This document shows, in pieces, positions 18,597-26,105 of a stretch of DNA of 64,000 bases (the first letter of the stretch is position 1; every line of letters begins with the position of its first letter). Made by a program: the position numbers and the translations under genes. The stretch lies in the NCBI GenBank assembly GCA_014650415.1, contig BMUX01000002.1, forward strand, positions 738,885 to 802,884, written 5' to 3'. The DNA is from Streptomyces spiroverticillatus (GTDB lineage: Bacteria; Actinomycetota; Actinomycetes; Streptomycetales; Streptomycetaceae). The notes beneath the pieces were generated by a model. The model made no database searches and was not told the origin of the DNA. It saw nothing but the letters and a program-made list of their open reading frames with translations.

Positions 18597-19951
18597 CGGG
18601 GCCCCGTTCCGCCCGCTCCACCGAAGGTCTCGGCGTTGCGGAGGGTCTTGGGCCACTCGTGCCGGCCGCCCAGGAGGCGGAAGAGGGCACGCCAGGCGAT
18701 CACGTAGATCAGGAAGTTGTACGCGATGAGGCCCAGGCCCCAGCCGAGCGCGCGCGGCATGCTGATCGCGGTCTCGGAGTATCGGCGGTAGAGGTAGCCC
18801 CAGATGACGAACTCGCCGAGGCCGATGGCCGCGTAGAAGGCGAACATCAGGGCGCCGCCGAACAGCAGGTACTGGCCGACGAAGTCGTTGTAGAGGCTGT
18901 TGTTCTGGATGAAGACCAGGACCGGGATCGGGAAGACGATCGAGCCGACGATCTGCATCCACGGCTGGAAGAGGTAGTAGGTGACCTCGACCAGGCCGGA
19001 GTTGGAGAAGTTGCGGCTGGCCCAGACGTTGCGCAGGTAGGGCAGGCACTGCATGGAGCCCTGGGCCCACCGGGTGCGCTGCGCGAGCAGCAGCGACATC
19101 TCGTACAGGCCCTCCTGCTCGACCCAGGAGTCGACGGTGTACGCGTTGCGCCAGCCGGCGAGCATCAGGCGCAGGCCCAGCTCGTAGTCCTCCAGGAGCG
19201 CCTGGCCCCAGGGCTCGCCCTGCTCGCCCGCGATGGAGGACAGGGCGGAGAGGCGCACCAGCTGGCCGTTGCCGCCGACGTTGATGGTGCCGGTGCGGCC
19301 GCGCAGCATCTGCATGGCGGAGATGGGGCCGCGGAACTCGATGTCCTGGAGGCGCACCAGCGTGCGGGCGTACCAGTTGGCGAACCGGCTGCCCTCCTTG
19401 AGGGGCTGGTGCACGTCCCGGTTGATCATGCGGACCTCGACCTGGACGGCCGCGATGCCCTCGTCGCCGAAGAGCTTCTCGCCCGCGCAGACCTCAAGGA
19501 GGTTCGCGGAGGGCACTCCGTCGGCGTCGACGACGATCATGACGTGGCGGTCCTGCTCGTCGGCGGGGATGCCCGCCGCGATCTGCTTGTACGCGTGGTT
19601 GAGCGCGTCGCCCTTGCCGGTGCGGGCCAGCGGCAGGACGCGACTGAGCAGCTTGACGCGCTCGTTGCTCCGGGAGCGCTCGGTGGCAATGGCGGCGGTG
19701 GCGTCCTCGGACGCGTCGTCGACGACCCAGACCTGGGCGGTGGGGAAGGTACCGGTCAGGTAGTCCAGGGTGTCGCCGAGCACCGCCTGCTCATTGAGTG
19801 CGGGGATGACGAAGTGCCAGGTGAAGCCGGAGGGGTCGGCCGGTTCGTGGCGCAGGTAGCGCACGTATCGCTCGACCAGCATGGTGACGTAGATCAGGAA
19901 GATGACGGCCAGCAGCAGTGAGAGCGCGATGGAGATCGGCAGCAGGGTCAT
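18593..19951 (-). CDS. Processive family-2 glycosyltransferase (polysaccharide synthase)
   Basis: This encodes 452 aa. One N-terminal membrane helix (about 5-25) precedes a GT-A domain with Asp78-Asp79, the DAD motif (142-144), Glu254-Asp255 of the TED-like motif and QRTRW (291-295). Three or four C-terminal membrane helices follow. The D, DxD, ED, QxxRW set is that of cellulose, hyaluronan and poly-GlcNAc synthases, which build and extrude a polymer from a UDP-sugar. It starts one base after the microprotein stop and overlaps the lipoprotein gene downstream. A nearby UDP-GlcNAc 2-epimerase hints at an amino-sugar polymer, but the substrate cannot be read from sequence. Confidence 0.92.
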   Translation of the reverse strand: MTLLPISIALSLLLAVIFLIYVTMLVERYVRYLRHEPADPSGFTWHFVIPALNEQAVLGDTLDYLTGTFPTAQVWVVDDASEDATAAIATERSRSNERVKLLSRVLPLARTGKGDALNHAYKQIAAGIPADEQDRHVMIVVDADGVPSANLLEVCAGEKLFGDEGIAAVQVEVRMINRDVHQPLKEGSRFANWYARTLVRLQDIEFRGPISAMQMLRGRTGTINVGGNGQLVRLSALSSIAGEQGEPWGQALLEDYELGLRLMLAGWRNAYTVDSWVEQEGLYEMSLLLAQRTRWAQGSMQCLPYLRNVWASRNFSNSGLVEVTYYLFQPWMQIVGSIVFPIPVLVFIQNNSLYNDFVGQYLLFGGALMFAFYAAIGLGEFVIWGYLYRRYSETAISMPRALGWGLGLIAYNFLIYVIAWRALFRLLGGRHEWPKTLRNAETFGGAGGTGPR

Positions 19952-19952
19952 G

Positions 19953-20105
19953 TCACTGCTCCCTGGCCGCGCGGCGGCGGATCATCGCCCAGCGGACGAG
20001 GAGGATTCCGACGGCGATGGTGACCGCCGCGATGGCGACCTTGACGCCGAAGGAGAGCACTCCGGTCATCGCCAGGCCGCCCGGCTTCTTGGGGATTTGG
20101 TACAT
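19953..20105 (-). CDS. 50-residue membrane microprotein with LAMTG motif
   Basis: This encodes MYQIPKKPGG, then LAMTG, a hydrophobic segment of about 24 residues, then RRRAAREQ. ATG at 20105 has AAGGA eight bases upstream, and the stop is one base from the glycosyltransferase ATG (TGACATG), so it is tightly coupled. The order LAxTG, helix, basic tail is exactly that of a class E sortase sorting signal, yet almost nothing precedes it. Alternatively it is a small partner of the synthase, as short membrane proteins are for other processive glycosyltransferases. The positive-inside rule predicts N-terminus out. Confidence 0.75.
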   Translation of the reverse strand: MYQIPKKPGGLAMTGVLSFGVKVAIAAVTIAVGILLVRWAMIRRRAAREQ

Positions 20106-20144
20106 GTCGTTTCCTTGGACCTCTTCGAGTGCCGAGTGCCGCGA

Positions 20145-20750
20145 TTACCGGTGCGAGACGGATTCCCAGCGACCTTTTCGCCCGTTCTGATCGGCGAAGA
20201 GAATGCGCATGTAGAGGAAGTACGCGACGACGATGCCGACGAGCACGACGAGCGAACCCACGACGGTGTGGCCCCAGCCGAATCCGGCGAGGACTCCCCA
20301 GTTGCCGACGAATTGGGCGATGATGAGCAGCCGCATACAGTTCGTAATAAATACGATTGCAATGGCGACACTGGTCGCCAGGAGGACTTTCCCGACGTTT
20401 CCGCGGCCGCGCAGGCACAGTGCGGAAGAAAGCAGCACGGGGAAGATGAGAATGCTGGTGCTGCAACCGTAGGAAATACGGAGACCCATGACGGACTCGC
20501 CGAGCTGGAAGTAGAAGTCCGGGCGGTTCGGGTCGAGGTGCACCCAGGCGCCGAGGAGTTCCTGGACCAGGAAGCCGCCGATGTGGGCCTCGTAGCGGCG
20601 GTAGTACGCCTCCCCGAGCACGGCGGCGAAGGCGCAGACCACCATGGCCACGGCCAGGGCAGACCTGAGCCGCTGGGCGCCGGGCGGCTCGGGCTTGGTT
20701 TCGTGCGCACTGCGCGGTCTCGGTGGTGCTGGTGGGGCTGCGGCTGACAC
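20145..20750 (-). CDS. Exosortase/archaeosortase-like membrane transpeptidase
   Basis: This encodes about 201 aa, with GTG at 20750 preferred; a longer GTG start at 20801 has no ribosome binding site. A Pro-rich N-terminus precedes about five membrane helices. The exosortase triad is recognisable: Cys96 in ISYGCSTS, Arg140 in TNCMRLL and His161 in GWGHTVVGS, each at a helix end. Exosortases cut and re-attach proteins carrying a C-terminal motif, helix and basic tail, and are usually encoded with exopolysaccharide genes, as here. The coding sequence is locally AT-richer than its neighbours (20330-20480). It is the first gene of the unit and the microprotein follows after 39 bp. Strict family membership needs a profile search. 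Confidence 0.8.
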   Translation of the reverse strand: MSAAAPPAPPRPRSAHETKPEPPGAQRLRSALAVAMVVCAFAAVLGEAYYRRYEAHIGGFLVQELLGAWVHLDPNRPDFYFQLGESVMGLRISYGCSTSILIFPVLLSSALCLRGRGNVGKVLLATSVAIAIVFITNCMRLLIIAQFVGNWGVLAGFGWGHTVVGSLVVLVGIVVAYFLYMRILFADQNGRKGRWESVSHR

Positions 20751-20887
20751 GCCGTGTTCCGTCCTTCCATCGCCGCTCCCGGCCCGGCGCACAAGGCGCA
20801 CAAGGACCCGGAATACGGCCGGAGAACGGGATACCGACGACCCCGCCGGAATTCCCCGGCCACTGACTTTCCGTGCCAGAGATTAAT

Positions 20888-20908
20888 TGACCGGCTAAAA
20901 GCTGGTCA
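20888..20908. promoter_or_regulatory. Imperfect inverted repeat upstream of the exosortase gene
   Basis: Arms tgaccggct and agctggtca (one mismatch) flank AAA in an AT-rich stretch 138 bp upstream of the exosortase start. It is a candidate operator or part of the promoter region. Confidence 0.4.
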
Positions 20909-20992
20909 GTTTTCTTCAGCCCGGCACGCCAGTGGTTTTCTTAGCCACTCGAACAGTGCAGCGGAAATGCAGTAACGGAGGTTTAAATATGC

Positions 20993-21022
20993 TCAACGCC
21001 GCCCACGAGTGGGCGGCGTTGA
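20993..21022 (-). terminator. Strong terminator of the TerA-like gene
   Basis: A perfect 13-bp stem with a CGAG loop. On the minus strand it is followed by an A/T-rich run. It lies 24 bp past the stop at 21047. Confidence 0.85.
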
Positions 21023-21046
21023 CGTCTCGCGGTGCTCTGGCGGGGT

Positions 21047-21802
21047 TCAGGCCTTCGTCTTGTACCCGCGTCCCCACTGGAGGCCCCACCCGTAGAGGCG
21101 GTCCAGTTCGGCCTGGAATCCGTAGACGAATTTCACCTCGCGGCGCACGGTCAGCCCCTCCTTGCCGTTCTCGATGGTGAACACGGCGCACGAGCGGGCC
21201 TGCGGGGCGCGCTCGTCGAGGGCGATCTCGATGCGGGGGCCGTTGCTGGGGTAGAGCGTGACGATCGCGTGGGTGCGGTCGAAGGCGGGGGTCTGGTCGT
21301 AGATGTAGACGAAGACCAGCAGCCGCTTGATCTCCTCGCGGTGGTCGAGGTTGATGAAGATGGTCTCGCCGGAGGGGGCGCCGAACCGGTCGTCGCCGCT
21401 GAGCTTGACGTACGGGGGTCCGTTCATGTCGCCGAAGAAGCCGCCGAGGGGCTGTACGACGCCCTTGCTGCCGTCTTTGAGCTCGTAGAGGCAGCCGAGG
21501 TCCAGGTCGACGTTGACGACGCCCTGGGTGTGCGCCTGGACGGTCTCGGGCTGGAAGAACTTCAGGGGGCGGCTCAGGAAGTTCCCGTCGTGCTTCTGCC
21601 GGCCGCCGATGTCGGAGGTGCGCATCCGCCAGGAGAGGTTGACGCGCAGGCTGCCGGTGTCGGCGCCCTGTTTGCCGAGCGAGACCGTGGGGTGCCGTTT
21701 GGTCAGCTCGATGGAGTTGGTCGCGGCGCTGCCGGAGTCGAACTGTGCCGAACTCCCCCGCCAGCCGCCGAGGCTGTCACGAATGCTGTCCCAGAAGGCC
21801 AT
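21047..21802 (-). CDS. TerA/TerD-like stress protein
   Basis: This encodes 251 aa from ATG at 21802. The N-terminal part (about 30-60) contains SIELTKRHPTVSLGKQG. The core has TerD-fold features: VDLDLGCLYELKDG, a GDDRFGAPSGE calcium-type loop and FVYIYDQTPAF. The C-terminus includes EVKFVYGFQAELDRLYGWGLQWGRGYK. TerA/TerD family proteins are cytoplasmic and linked to tellurite, phage and envelope-stress phenotypes. It lies in a cluster with a TerC-like protein and two TerD proteins, all on the minus strand, but a hairpin separates it from the TerC-like gene. Tellurite resistance itself is not shown. Confidence 0.85.
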   Translation of the reverse strand: MAFWDSIRDSLGGWRGSSAQFDSGSAATNSIELTKRHPTVSLGKQGADTGSLRVNLSWRMRTSDIGGRQKHDGNFLSRPLKFFQPETVQAHTQGVVNVDLDLGCLYELKDGSKGVVQPLGGFFGDMNGPPYVKLSGDDRFGAPSGETIFINLDHREEIKRLLVFVYIYDQTPAFDRTHAIVTLYPSNGPRIEIALDERAPQARSCAVFTIENGKEGLTVRREVKFVYGFQAELDRLYGWGLQWGRGYKTKA

Positions 21803-21847
21803 CGGCCCCCACCCCACCTCTGTCGCTCCCCGCCCTTGCCGGACACG

Positions 21848-21898
21848 CCCAACGGGGCGGCCACGGGGGCGATGTCGCCCTGCGGCCGCCCCGTTGGG
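21848..21898 (-). terminator. Long hairpin between TerC-like and TerA-like genes
   Basis: A perfect 15-bp outer stem (21848-21862 with 21884-21898), with a further stem inside the loop. It lies 57 bp past the stop of the TerC-like gene. Confidence 0.8.
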
Positions 21899-21955
21899 AG
21901 CGTTCCTCAATCTTCTCCGGGTCACACCCGCGCGCGGGCGGGACCTCGCAACGGG

Positions 21956-23101
21956 TCAGACCCCGGAGGAGACTTCCTTCTTAAAATCCGCTCCGCCCGC
22001 CGCTTCCTCGGCCGCGATCCGCTTGTTGCGGCGTACCGAGGACCAGAAGGACCAGGCGATCAGGATGACGCCCACGGAGCCGGTGATGACCTCGTGGATC
22101 TCGTACTGAATGGTGACGAGCAGGATCACGGCGAGAGCACCGATCGCGTAGTGCGCGCCGTGCTCCAGGTAGACGTAGTCGTCCAGGGTTCCCTGGCGGA
22201 CCAGGTAGACCGTCAGCGAACGTACGTACATCGCGCCGATGCCCAGGCCCAGCGCCATCAGGACGATGTCGTTGGTGACGGCGAAGGCGCCGATGACGCC
22301 GTCGAAGGAGAACGACGCGTCCAGGACCTCCAGGTAGAGGAACATGAAGAACGCCGCCTTGCCGGCCAGCGCCATGCCGGTGTTCTTCTTGCCCGTGCGC
22401 TTGGCCTCTTCCTCGGCCTCGTGCTCGCGCTCCTCGTCCTCCTCCAGCTTGTTCTCGAAGAAGCCGGAGAGACCGCCGACGATCAGGTACGTGATCAGAC
22501 CGGCGATGCCGGAGATCAGTACCGTCTCGGCCTTGTTGACGTGCGTGCCGCCGTGCTGGTGGGCGTTGACCGCGAAGGTCATCGACGTGACCAGCAGGAC
22601 GATCAGCGCGATGCAGACCGACAGCATGTCGACCTTGCCGAGCTTCGCGAGCGGACGCTCCAGCCAGGCGAGCCACTTGATGTCCCGGTCCTCGAAGATG
22701 AAGTCCAGGAAGATCATCAGCAGGAACATGCCACCGAAGGCGGCGATCGACGGGTGGGCGTCGGTCACCAGCTGCTTGTACATGTCCTTGTCGGTCATCG
22801 CCAGGTCGACGGCCTCGATCGGCCCGATCTTGGCGCTGATGGCCACGATGACGACGGGGAAGACCAGACGCATGCCGAACACGGCGATGAGCACACCGAC
22901 GGTGAGGAAGATCTTCTGCCAGAAGGCATTCATCTTCTTCAGGATTCCGGCGTTGACCACCGCGTTGTCGAAGGACAGCGAGATCTCCAGGATGGACAGG
23001 ATCGCCACGATCCCGAAGCCGGTCCACCCCCCGTAGAGAATCGCCGCGACCAGGCCGAGCGCGGTCACCGCGAACGACCAGCCGAAGGTTTTCAGGACCA
23101 C
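21956..23101 (-). CDS. TerC-superfamily (DUF475) integral membrane protein
   Basis: This encodes 381 aa from GTG at 23101. It has about nine membrane helices. Two copies of the TerC-superfamily signature are present: SLSFDNAVVNAG near residues 42-53 and SFSFDGVIGAF in the second half. A charged Glu/Arg/Lys loop lies between the halves (about 220-245). Proteins of this group are linked to metal homeostasis and Ter stress systems. It lies 48 bp downstream of a TerD gene, with a small hairpin in the gap that might attenuate read-through. Confidence 0.88.
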   Translation of the reverse strand: MVLKTFGWSFAVTALGLVAAILYGGWTGFGIVAILSILEISLSFDNAVVNAGILKKMNAFWQKIFLTVGVLIAVFGMRLVFPVVIVAISAKIGPIEAVDLAMTDKDMYKQLVTDAHPSIAAFGGMFLLMIFLDFIFEDRDIKWLAWLERPLAKLGKVDMLSVCIALIVLLVTSMTFAVNAHQHGGTHVNKAETVLISGIAGLITYLIVGGLSGFFENKLEEDEEREHEAEEEAKRTGKKNTGMALAGKAAFFMFLYLEVLDASFSFDGVIGAFAVTNDIVLMALGLGIGAMYVRSLTVYLVRQGTLDDYVYLEHGAHYAIGALAVILLVTIQYEIHEVITGSVGVILIAWSFWSSVRRNKRIAAEEAAGGADFKKEVSSGV

Positions 23102-23130
23102 TGCCTACCCCATCGTTGAGTACGACTCTC

Positions 23131-23147
23131 CCCCGCAGAGAGCGGGG
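23131..23147 (-). other. Small intercistronic hairpin
   Basis: A six-base-pair stem ccccgc/gcgggg with an AGAGA loop, between the TerD stop (23150) and the TerC-like start (23101). It could be an attenuator or an RNA-processing site. Confidence 0.4.
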
Positions 23148-23149
23148 CT

Positions 23150-23725
23150 TTACGAAACGTTGACCCCGAAGTCTAGAGCGATGCCCCGCAGACCGGATGC
23201 GTACCCCTGCCCAACGGCGCGGAACTTCCATTCTCCGCCGTATCGGTAAACCTCGCCAAAGATCATGGCGGTCTCGCTGGAGGCGTCCTCGCTGAGGTCG
23301 TAGCGGGCCAGTTCCTGGCCGTCGGCCTGGTTCACCACGCGAATGAAGGCGTTGCTGACCTGGCCGAAGGTCTGACCGCGGTTGTCGGCGTCGTGGATCG
23401 ACACCGGGAAGACGATCTTGTCGACCCCTGCCGGCACCCGGGTCAGGTCGATGATCAGCGACTCGTCGTCGCCGTCGCCCTCGCCGGTGAGGTTGTCACC
23501 CGTGTGCTCCACGGAACCATCGGGGCTGGTGAGGTTGTTGTAGAAGACGAAGTACTCGTCGCCGAGCACCCGGCCGTCCTTGCACAGCAGCGCGCTGGCG
23601 TCCAGGTCGAAGTCGGCGCCGGTGGTGGAACGTGCGTCCCAGCCGAGTCCGACCAGCACCTTGGTGAGGTTCGGAGCGGCCTTGGAGAGGGAGACATTGC
23701 CTCCCTTGGCGAGCGTGACGCCCAT
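23150..23725 (-). CDS. terD: TerD-family calcium-binding stress protein 1
   Basis: This encodes 191 aa, the normal length for TerD. Visible motifs are [15 protein letters not shown] at the start, [15 protein letters not shown], the acidic double loop [15 protein letters not shown] (calcium binding in TerD) and [19 protein letters not shown]. Cytoplasmic. It is followed by the TerC-like gene and preceded by a second TerD copy with its own strong terminator, so it may have its own promoter in the 101-bp gap. The two TerD copies are clearly similar over the whole length. Confidence 0.95.
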   Translation of the reverse strand: MGVTLAKGGNVSLSKAAPNLTKVLVGLGWDARSTTGADFDLDASALLCKDGRVLGDEYFVFYNNLTSPDGSVEHTGDNLTGEGDGDDESLIIDLTRVPAGVDKIVFPVSIHDADNRGQTFGQVSNAFIRVVNQADGQELARYDLSEDASSETAMIFGEVYRYGGEWKFRAVGQGYASGLRGIALDFGVNVS

Positions 23726-23766
23726 GATCTTTTCTTCCTCCCCGCGGTAACGGAACTACGGCTCTG

Positions 23767-23807
23767 CGCGTCCGGCGCCGCACTGGTCGAGTGCGGCGCC
23801 GGACGCG
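23767..23807 (-). terminator. Very strong terminator of the second TerD gene
   Basis: A perfect 18-bp stem with a GGTCG loop, 20 bp past the stop at 23827. It separates the two TerD genes. Confidence 0.85.
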
Positions 23808-23826
23808 AAGAGTGCTGCTGGTCGGC

Positions 23827-24402
23827 TCAGACGTTGACGCCGAAGTCCTGCGCGATGCCGCGCAGACCCGAGGCGTAGCCCTGGCCGATGGCGCGGAACT
23901 TCCACTCGGCGCCGTTGCGGTAGAGCTCGCCGAAGACCATGGCGGTCTCGGTCGAGGCGTCCTCGCTCAGGTCGTAGCGGGCCAGCTCGCTGCCGTCGGC
24001 GGCGTTCACGACGCGGATGTACGCGTTGCGGACCTGGCCGAAGCTCTGCTGACGGGACTCGGCCTCGTAGATCGAGACCGGGAAGACGATCTTCGCGACG
24101 TCGGCCGGGACACCGGCCAGGTTCACGTTGATGACCTCGTCGTCGCCGTCGCCCTCACCGGTGAGGTTGTCACCGGTGTGCTCGACGGAGCCGTCGGGGC
24201 TCTTCAGGTTGTTGAAGAAGACGAAGTTCGAGTCGTTGGTGACCTTGCCCGCGTCGTTCGTCAGCAGCGCGCTGGCGTCGAGGTCGAAGTCACCGCCGGT
24301 GGTGGTGCGCGCGTCCCAGCCCAGACCGACGATGACGGCGGTCAGGTTCGGGGCGGCCTTGGTCAGCGAGACGTTTCCGCCCTTGCTGAGGCTGACTCCC
24401 AC
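23827..24402 (-). CDS. terD: TerD-family calcium-binding stress protein 2
   Basis: This encodes 191 aa from GTG at 24402, with GGAGG four bases upstream. It has the TerD motifs [42 protein letters not shown] and [19 protein letters not shown]. It is closely similar to copy 1; differences include [13 protein letters not shown] instead of [12 protein letters not shown]. It is transcribed alone, bounded downstream by an 18-bp-stem terminator. A near-perfect palindrome lies 63 bp upstream and may be an operator. Confidence 0.95.
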   Translation of the reverse strand: MGVSLSKGGNVSLTKAAPNLTAVIVGLGWDARTTTGGDFDLDASALLTNDAGKVTNDSNFVFFNNLKSPDGSVEHTGDNLTGEGDGDDEVINVNLAGVPADVAKIVFPVSIYEAESRQQSFGQVRNAYIRVVNAADGSELARYDLSEDASTETAMVFGELYRNGAEWKFRAIGQGYASGLRGIAQDFGVNV

Positions 24403-24464
24403 GAGTCCTCCAAAGTGTGTCGAGGGGCTCAGGAGAGGCCCTGCCCCCGTAGTGCATGGCATAC

Positions 24465-24482
24465 GGATCAACGTGTTGATCC
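24465..24482. promoter_or_regulatory. Palindrome upstream of the second TerD gene
   Basis: GGATCAAC and GTTGATCC are perfect 8-base arms around GT. The site lies 62 bp upstream of the GTG start, within promoter distance. It is a candidate repressor or activator site. Confidence 0.5.
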
Positions 24483-24586
24483 TAGTGACCGGTTCCCGGC
24501 ACGGCAGGACTTAAGTCCCGAATTCCTGTGGTCCCGCAGATTGCCGGAACCGGGAAATTCCCCGGGACCCAAGGCTGGCGCGCGGA

Positions 24587-25045
24587 TCAGAGCGTGTCGA
24601 GGGCCTTGACGTACTCGTTCAGGTCACGAGCGTCGGGGAGGCCGTTGACGACGGTCCAGCGGACCGTGCCCTCCTTGTCGATGACGAAGGTGCCGCGCAC
24701 CGCGCAGCCCTTCTCCTCGTCGAAGACGCCGTAGGCGCGCGAGACGTTGCCGTGCGGCCAAAAGTCGGACAGCAGCGGGTACTCCAGGCCCTCCTGCTCG
24801 GCGAAGACGCGCAGGCTGTGGATGGAGTCGTTGGAGACCGCCAGGAGCTGCACGTCGTCGTTCTGGAACTTCGGCAGCTCGTCGCGCAGGGCGCACAGCT
24901 CGCCGGTGCAGACGCCGGTGAAGGCGAAGGGGTAGAAGAGCAGCACGACGTTCTTCTCGCCCTTGAAGTCGGACAGGCGCACGGTGCGGCCGTGGTTGTC
25001 CTTGAGCTCGAAGTCCGGGGCTGCGGTGCCCGCCTCGATCGCCAT
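24587..25045 (-). CDS. AhpE-type peroxiredoxin
   Basis: This encodes 152 aa from ATG at 25045. It is a thiol peroxidase reducing hydroperoxides and peroxynitrite in the cytoplasm. The peroxidatic Cys46 lies in FTGVCTGEL with the usual Pro39 and Thr43, and Arg is conserved later in AVRGTF. Cys51 is five residues on, and one more Cys is near residue 119 (KGCAV). The overall pattern fits the BCP/AhpE group of actinobacteria. It starts 148 bp from the DUF3052 gene upstream, which has its own terminator, so it is probably monocistronic. Confidence 0.92.
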   Translation of the reverse strand: MAIEAGTAAPDFELKDNHGRTVRLSDFKGEKNVVLLFYPFAFTGVCTGELCALRDELPKFQNDDVQLLAVSNDSIHSLRVFAEQEGLEYPLLSDFWPHGNVSRAYGVFDEEKGCAVRGTFVIDKEGTVRWTVVNGLPDARDLNEYVKALDTL

Positions 25046-25130
25046 GAGGATGCGCTTCCCTTCGTTGGGCCGAATCGGTGACTGTCCCGGCCGGGGTCCG
25101 CGCCGGGTCAATGTGCTGCCAGCGTACGCA

Positions 25131-25166
25131 AAGGACCCCCGCCGACCTGCGTCGACGGGGGTCCTT
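25131..25166 (-). terminator. Terminator of the DUF3052 gene
   Basis: Ten-base arms aaggaccccc and gggggtcctt are extended by an inner CGAC/GTCG pairing. It lies 27 bp past the stop at 25194. Confidence 0.85.
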
Positions 25167-25193
25167 CGGTGCTGCATGAGGTGTTTCCGGCCG

Positions 25194-25634
25194 TTACCGC
25201 TTGCCGGACTTCGCCGCCTTCGGCGAGACCAGACGGCTGCCCGTCCAGTCCTTGCCCGCGTTGATGCTCTTGGTCTGGGACAGACCGGCGGTCTGTGCGG
25301 CTTCGTTGATGTCGCTCGGTTCGACATAGCCGTCACGGCCGGTCTTCGGAGTCATCAGCCAGACGGTGCCACCGTCGTCGACGAGCTGCGTGGCGTCCAC
25401 CAACGCGTCCGTCAGGTCGCCGTCCTCGTCCCTGAACCACAGGACGACGGCGTCAGCCACGTCGTCGTAGTCCTCGTCGACGAGTTCGCCGCCGATGATC
25501 TCCTCGATGGCTTCGCGGAGCTCCTGATCGACATCGTCGTCGAAGCCGATCTCCTGGACCACCTGCTCGGGCTGGAAACCCAGCCTCGCGGCAGGGTTGG
25601 TCCGCTCCTCCGCGTGGTCCGCGGTCGCGCTCAC
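25194..25634 (-). CDS. DUF3052 family protein
   Basis: This encodes 146 aa from GTG at 25634, with AGGAGG six bases upstream. It is acidic in its first half (IGFDDDVDQELREAIEEIIGGELVDEDYDDVADAV), with LWFRDEDGDLTDALVDA and VWLMTPKTGRDGYVEPSDINEAAQTAGL further on, and a basic C-terminus. It matches the actinobacteria-specific DUF3052 family, small cytoplasmic proteins of unknown function. It is divergent from aceE across a 471-bp gap. Confidence 0.9.
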   Translation of the reverse strand: MSATADHAEERTNPAARLGFQPEQVVQEIGFDDDVDQELREAIEEIIGGELVDEDYDDVADAVVLWFRDEDGDLTDALVDATQLVDDGGTVWLMTPKTGRDGYVEPSDINEAAQTAGLSQTKSINAGKDWTGSRLVSPKAAKSGKR

Positions 25635-26105
25635 GGATTGCCTCCTGATCTTTTTTCGGGAAGTGCTTTTTCAGCGATGCATTCGGTGCCGCGCGCGTGC
25701 GCGGCATTGGCCGTAGTCCACACGGGCGGGACCGATCGCGCAAGTACCCGGCCGCCGGGACCGCCGAAACGGTGACGGATGGGGCGGCCCCGCCGCAACT
25801 CCTGGCGGCTCCGCAAGCCCGTGCAGTGATTCATCCCACACCATTAGGAACGCTTTGGCACATTCTGCGGCTTCGGTGCGCCAATCGGGGGCGAACTGTC
25901 TTACGAAACACTTGAACGCGTTGGGCGTAAGGTTGCGATTTGACCGATGCCGCATTCGGGCGTCGGCCGGGCGGTCGGTCCCAGCCTGCGGACACCCTCG
26001 GTTACCACTCGGTAGAGATGACGTTTGCCTCCCCTGGGTACACGATGGTTGCGGCGCGACAGCCCTTTGCGCACCAGGTCTTTTCCCTACCAGTGAAGGA
26101 ACAGC
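25635..26105. promoter_or_regulatory. Divergent intergenic region between the DUF3052 gene and aceE
   Basis: 471 bp with no convincing gene. It contains an interrupted inverted repeat TTGGCACA...TGCGCCAA (25855-25862 and 25877-25884, one mismatch) and a moderately AT-rich stretch (25840-25960). It should hold both promoters. No riboswitch was recognised. Confidence 0.5.

Noticed and set aside
20990..21180. Plus-strand small open frame with a perfect GGAGG and ATG
   Set aside because: Its first codons are the 13-bp terminator stem of the convergent TerA-like gene and the rest is antisense to that gene; the product becomes Pro/Arg-rich. The binding-site match is probably chance.
21047..24402. 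Dedicated tellurite-resistance operon
   Set aside because: TerD/TerA/TerC relatives are present, but they are common general-stress genes in Streptomyces and hairpins split them into separate units.
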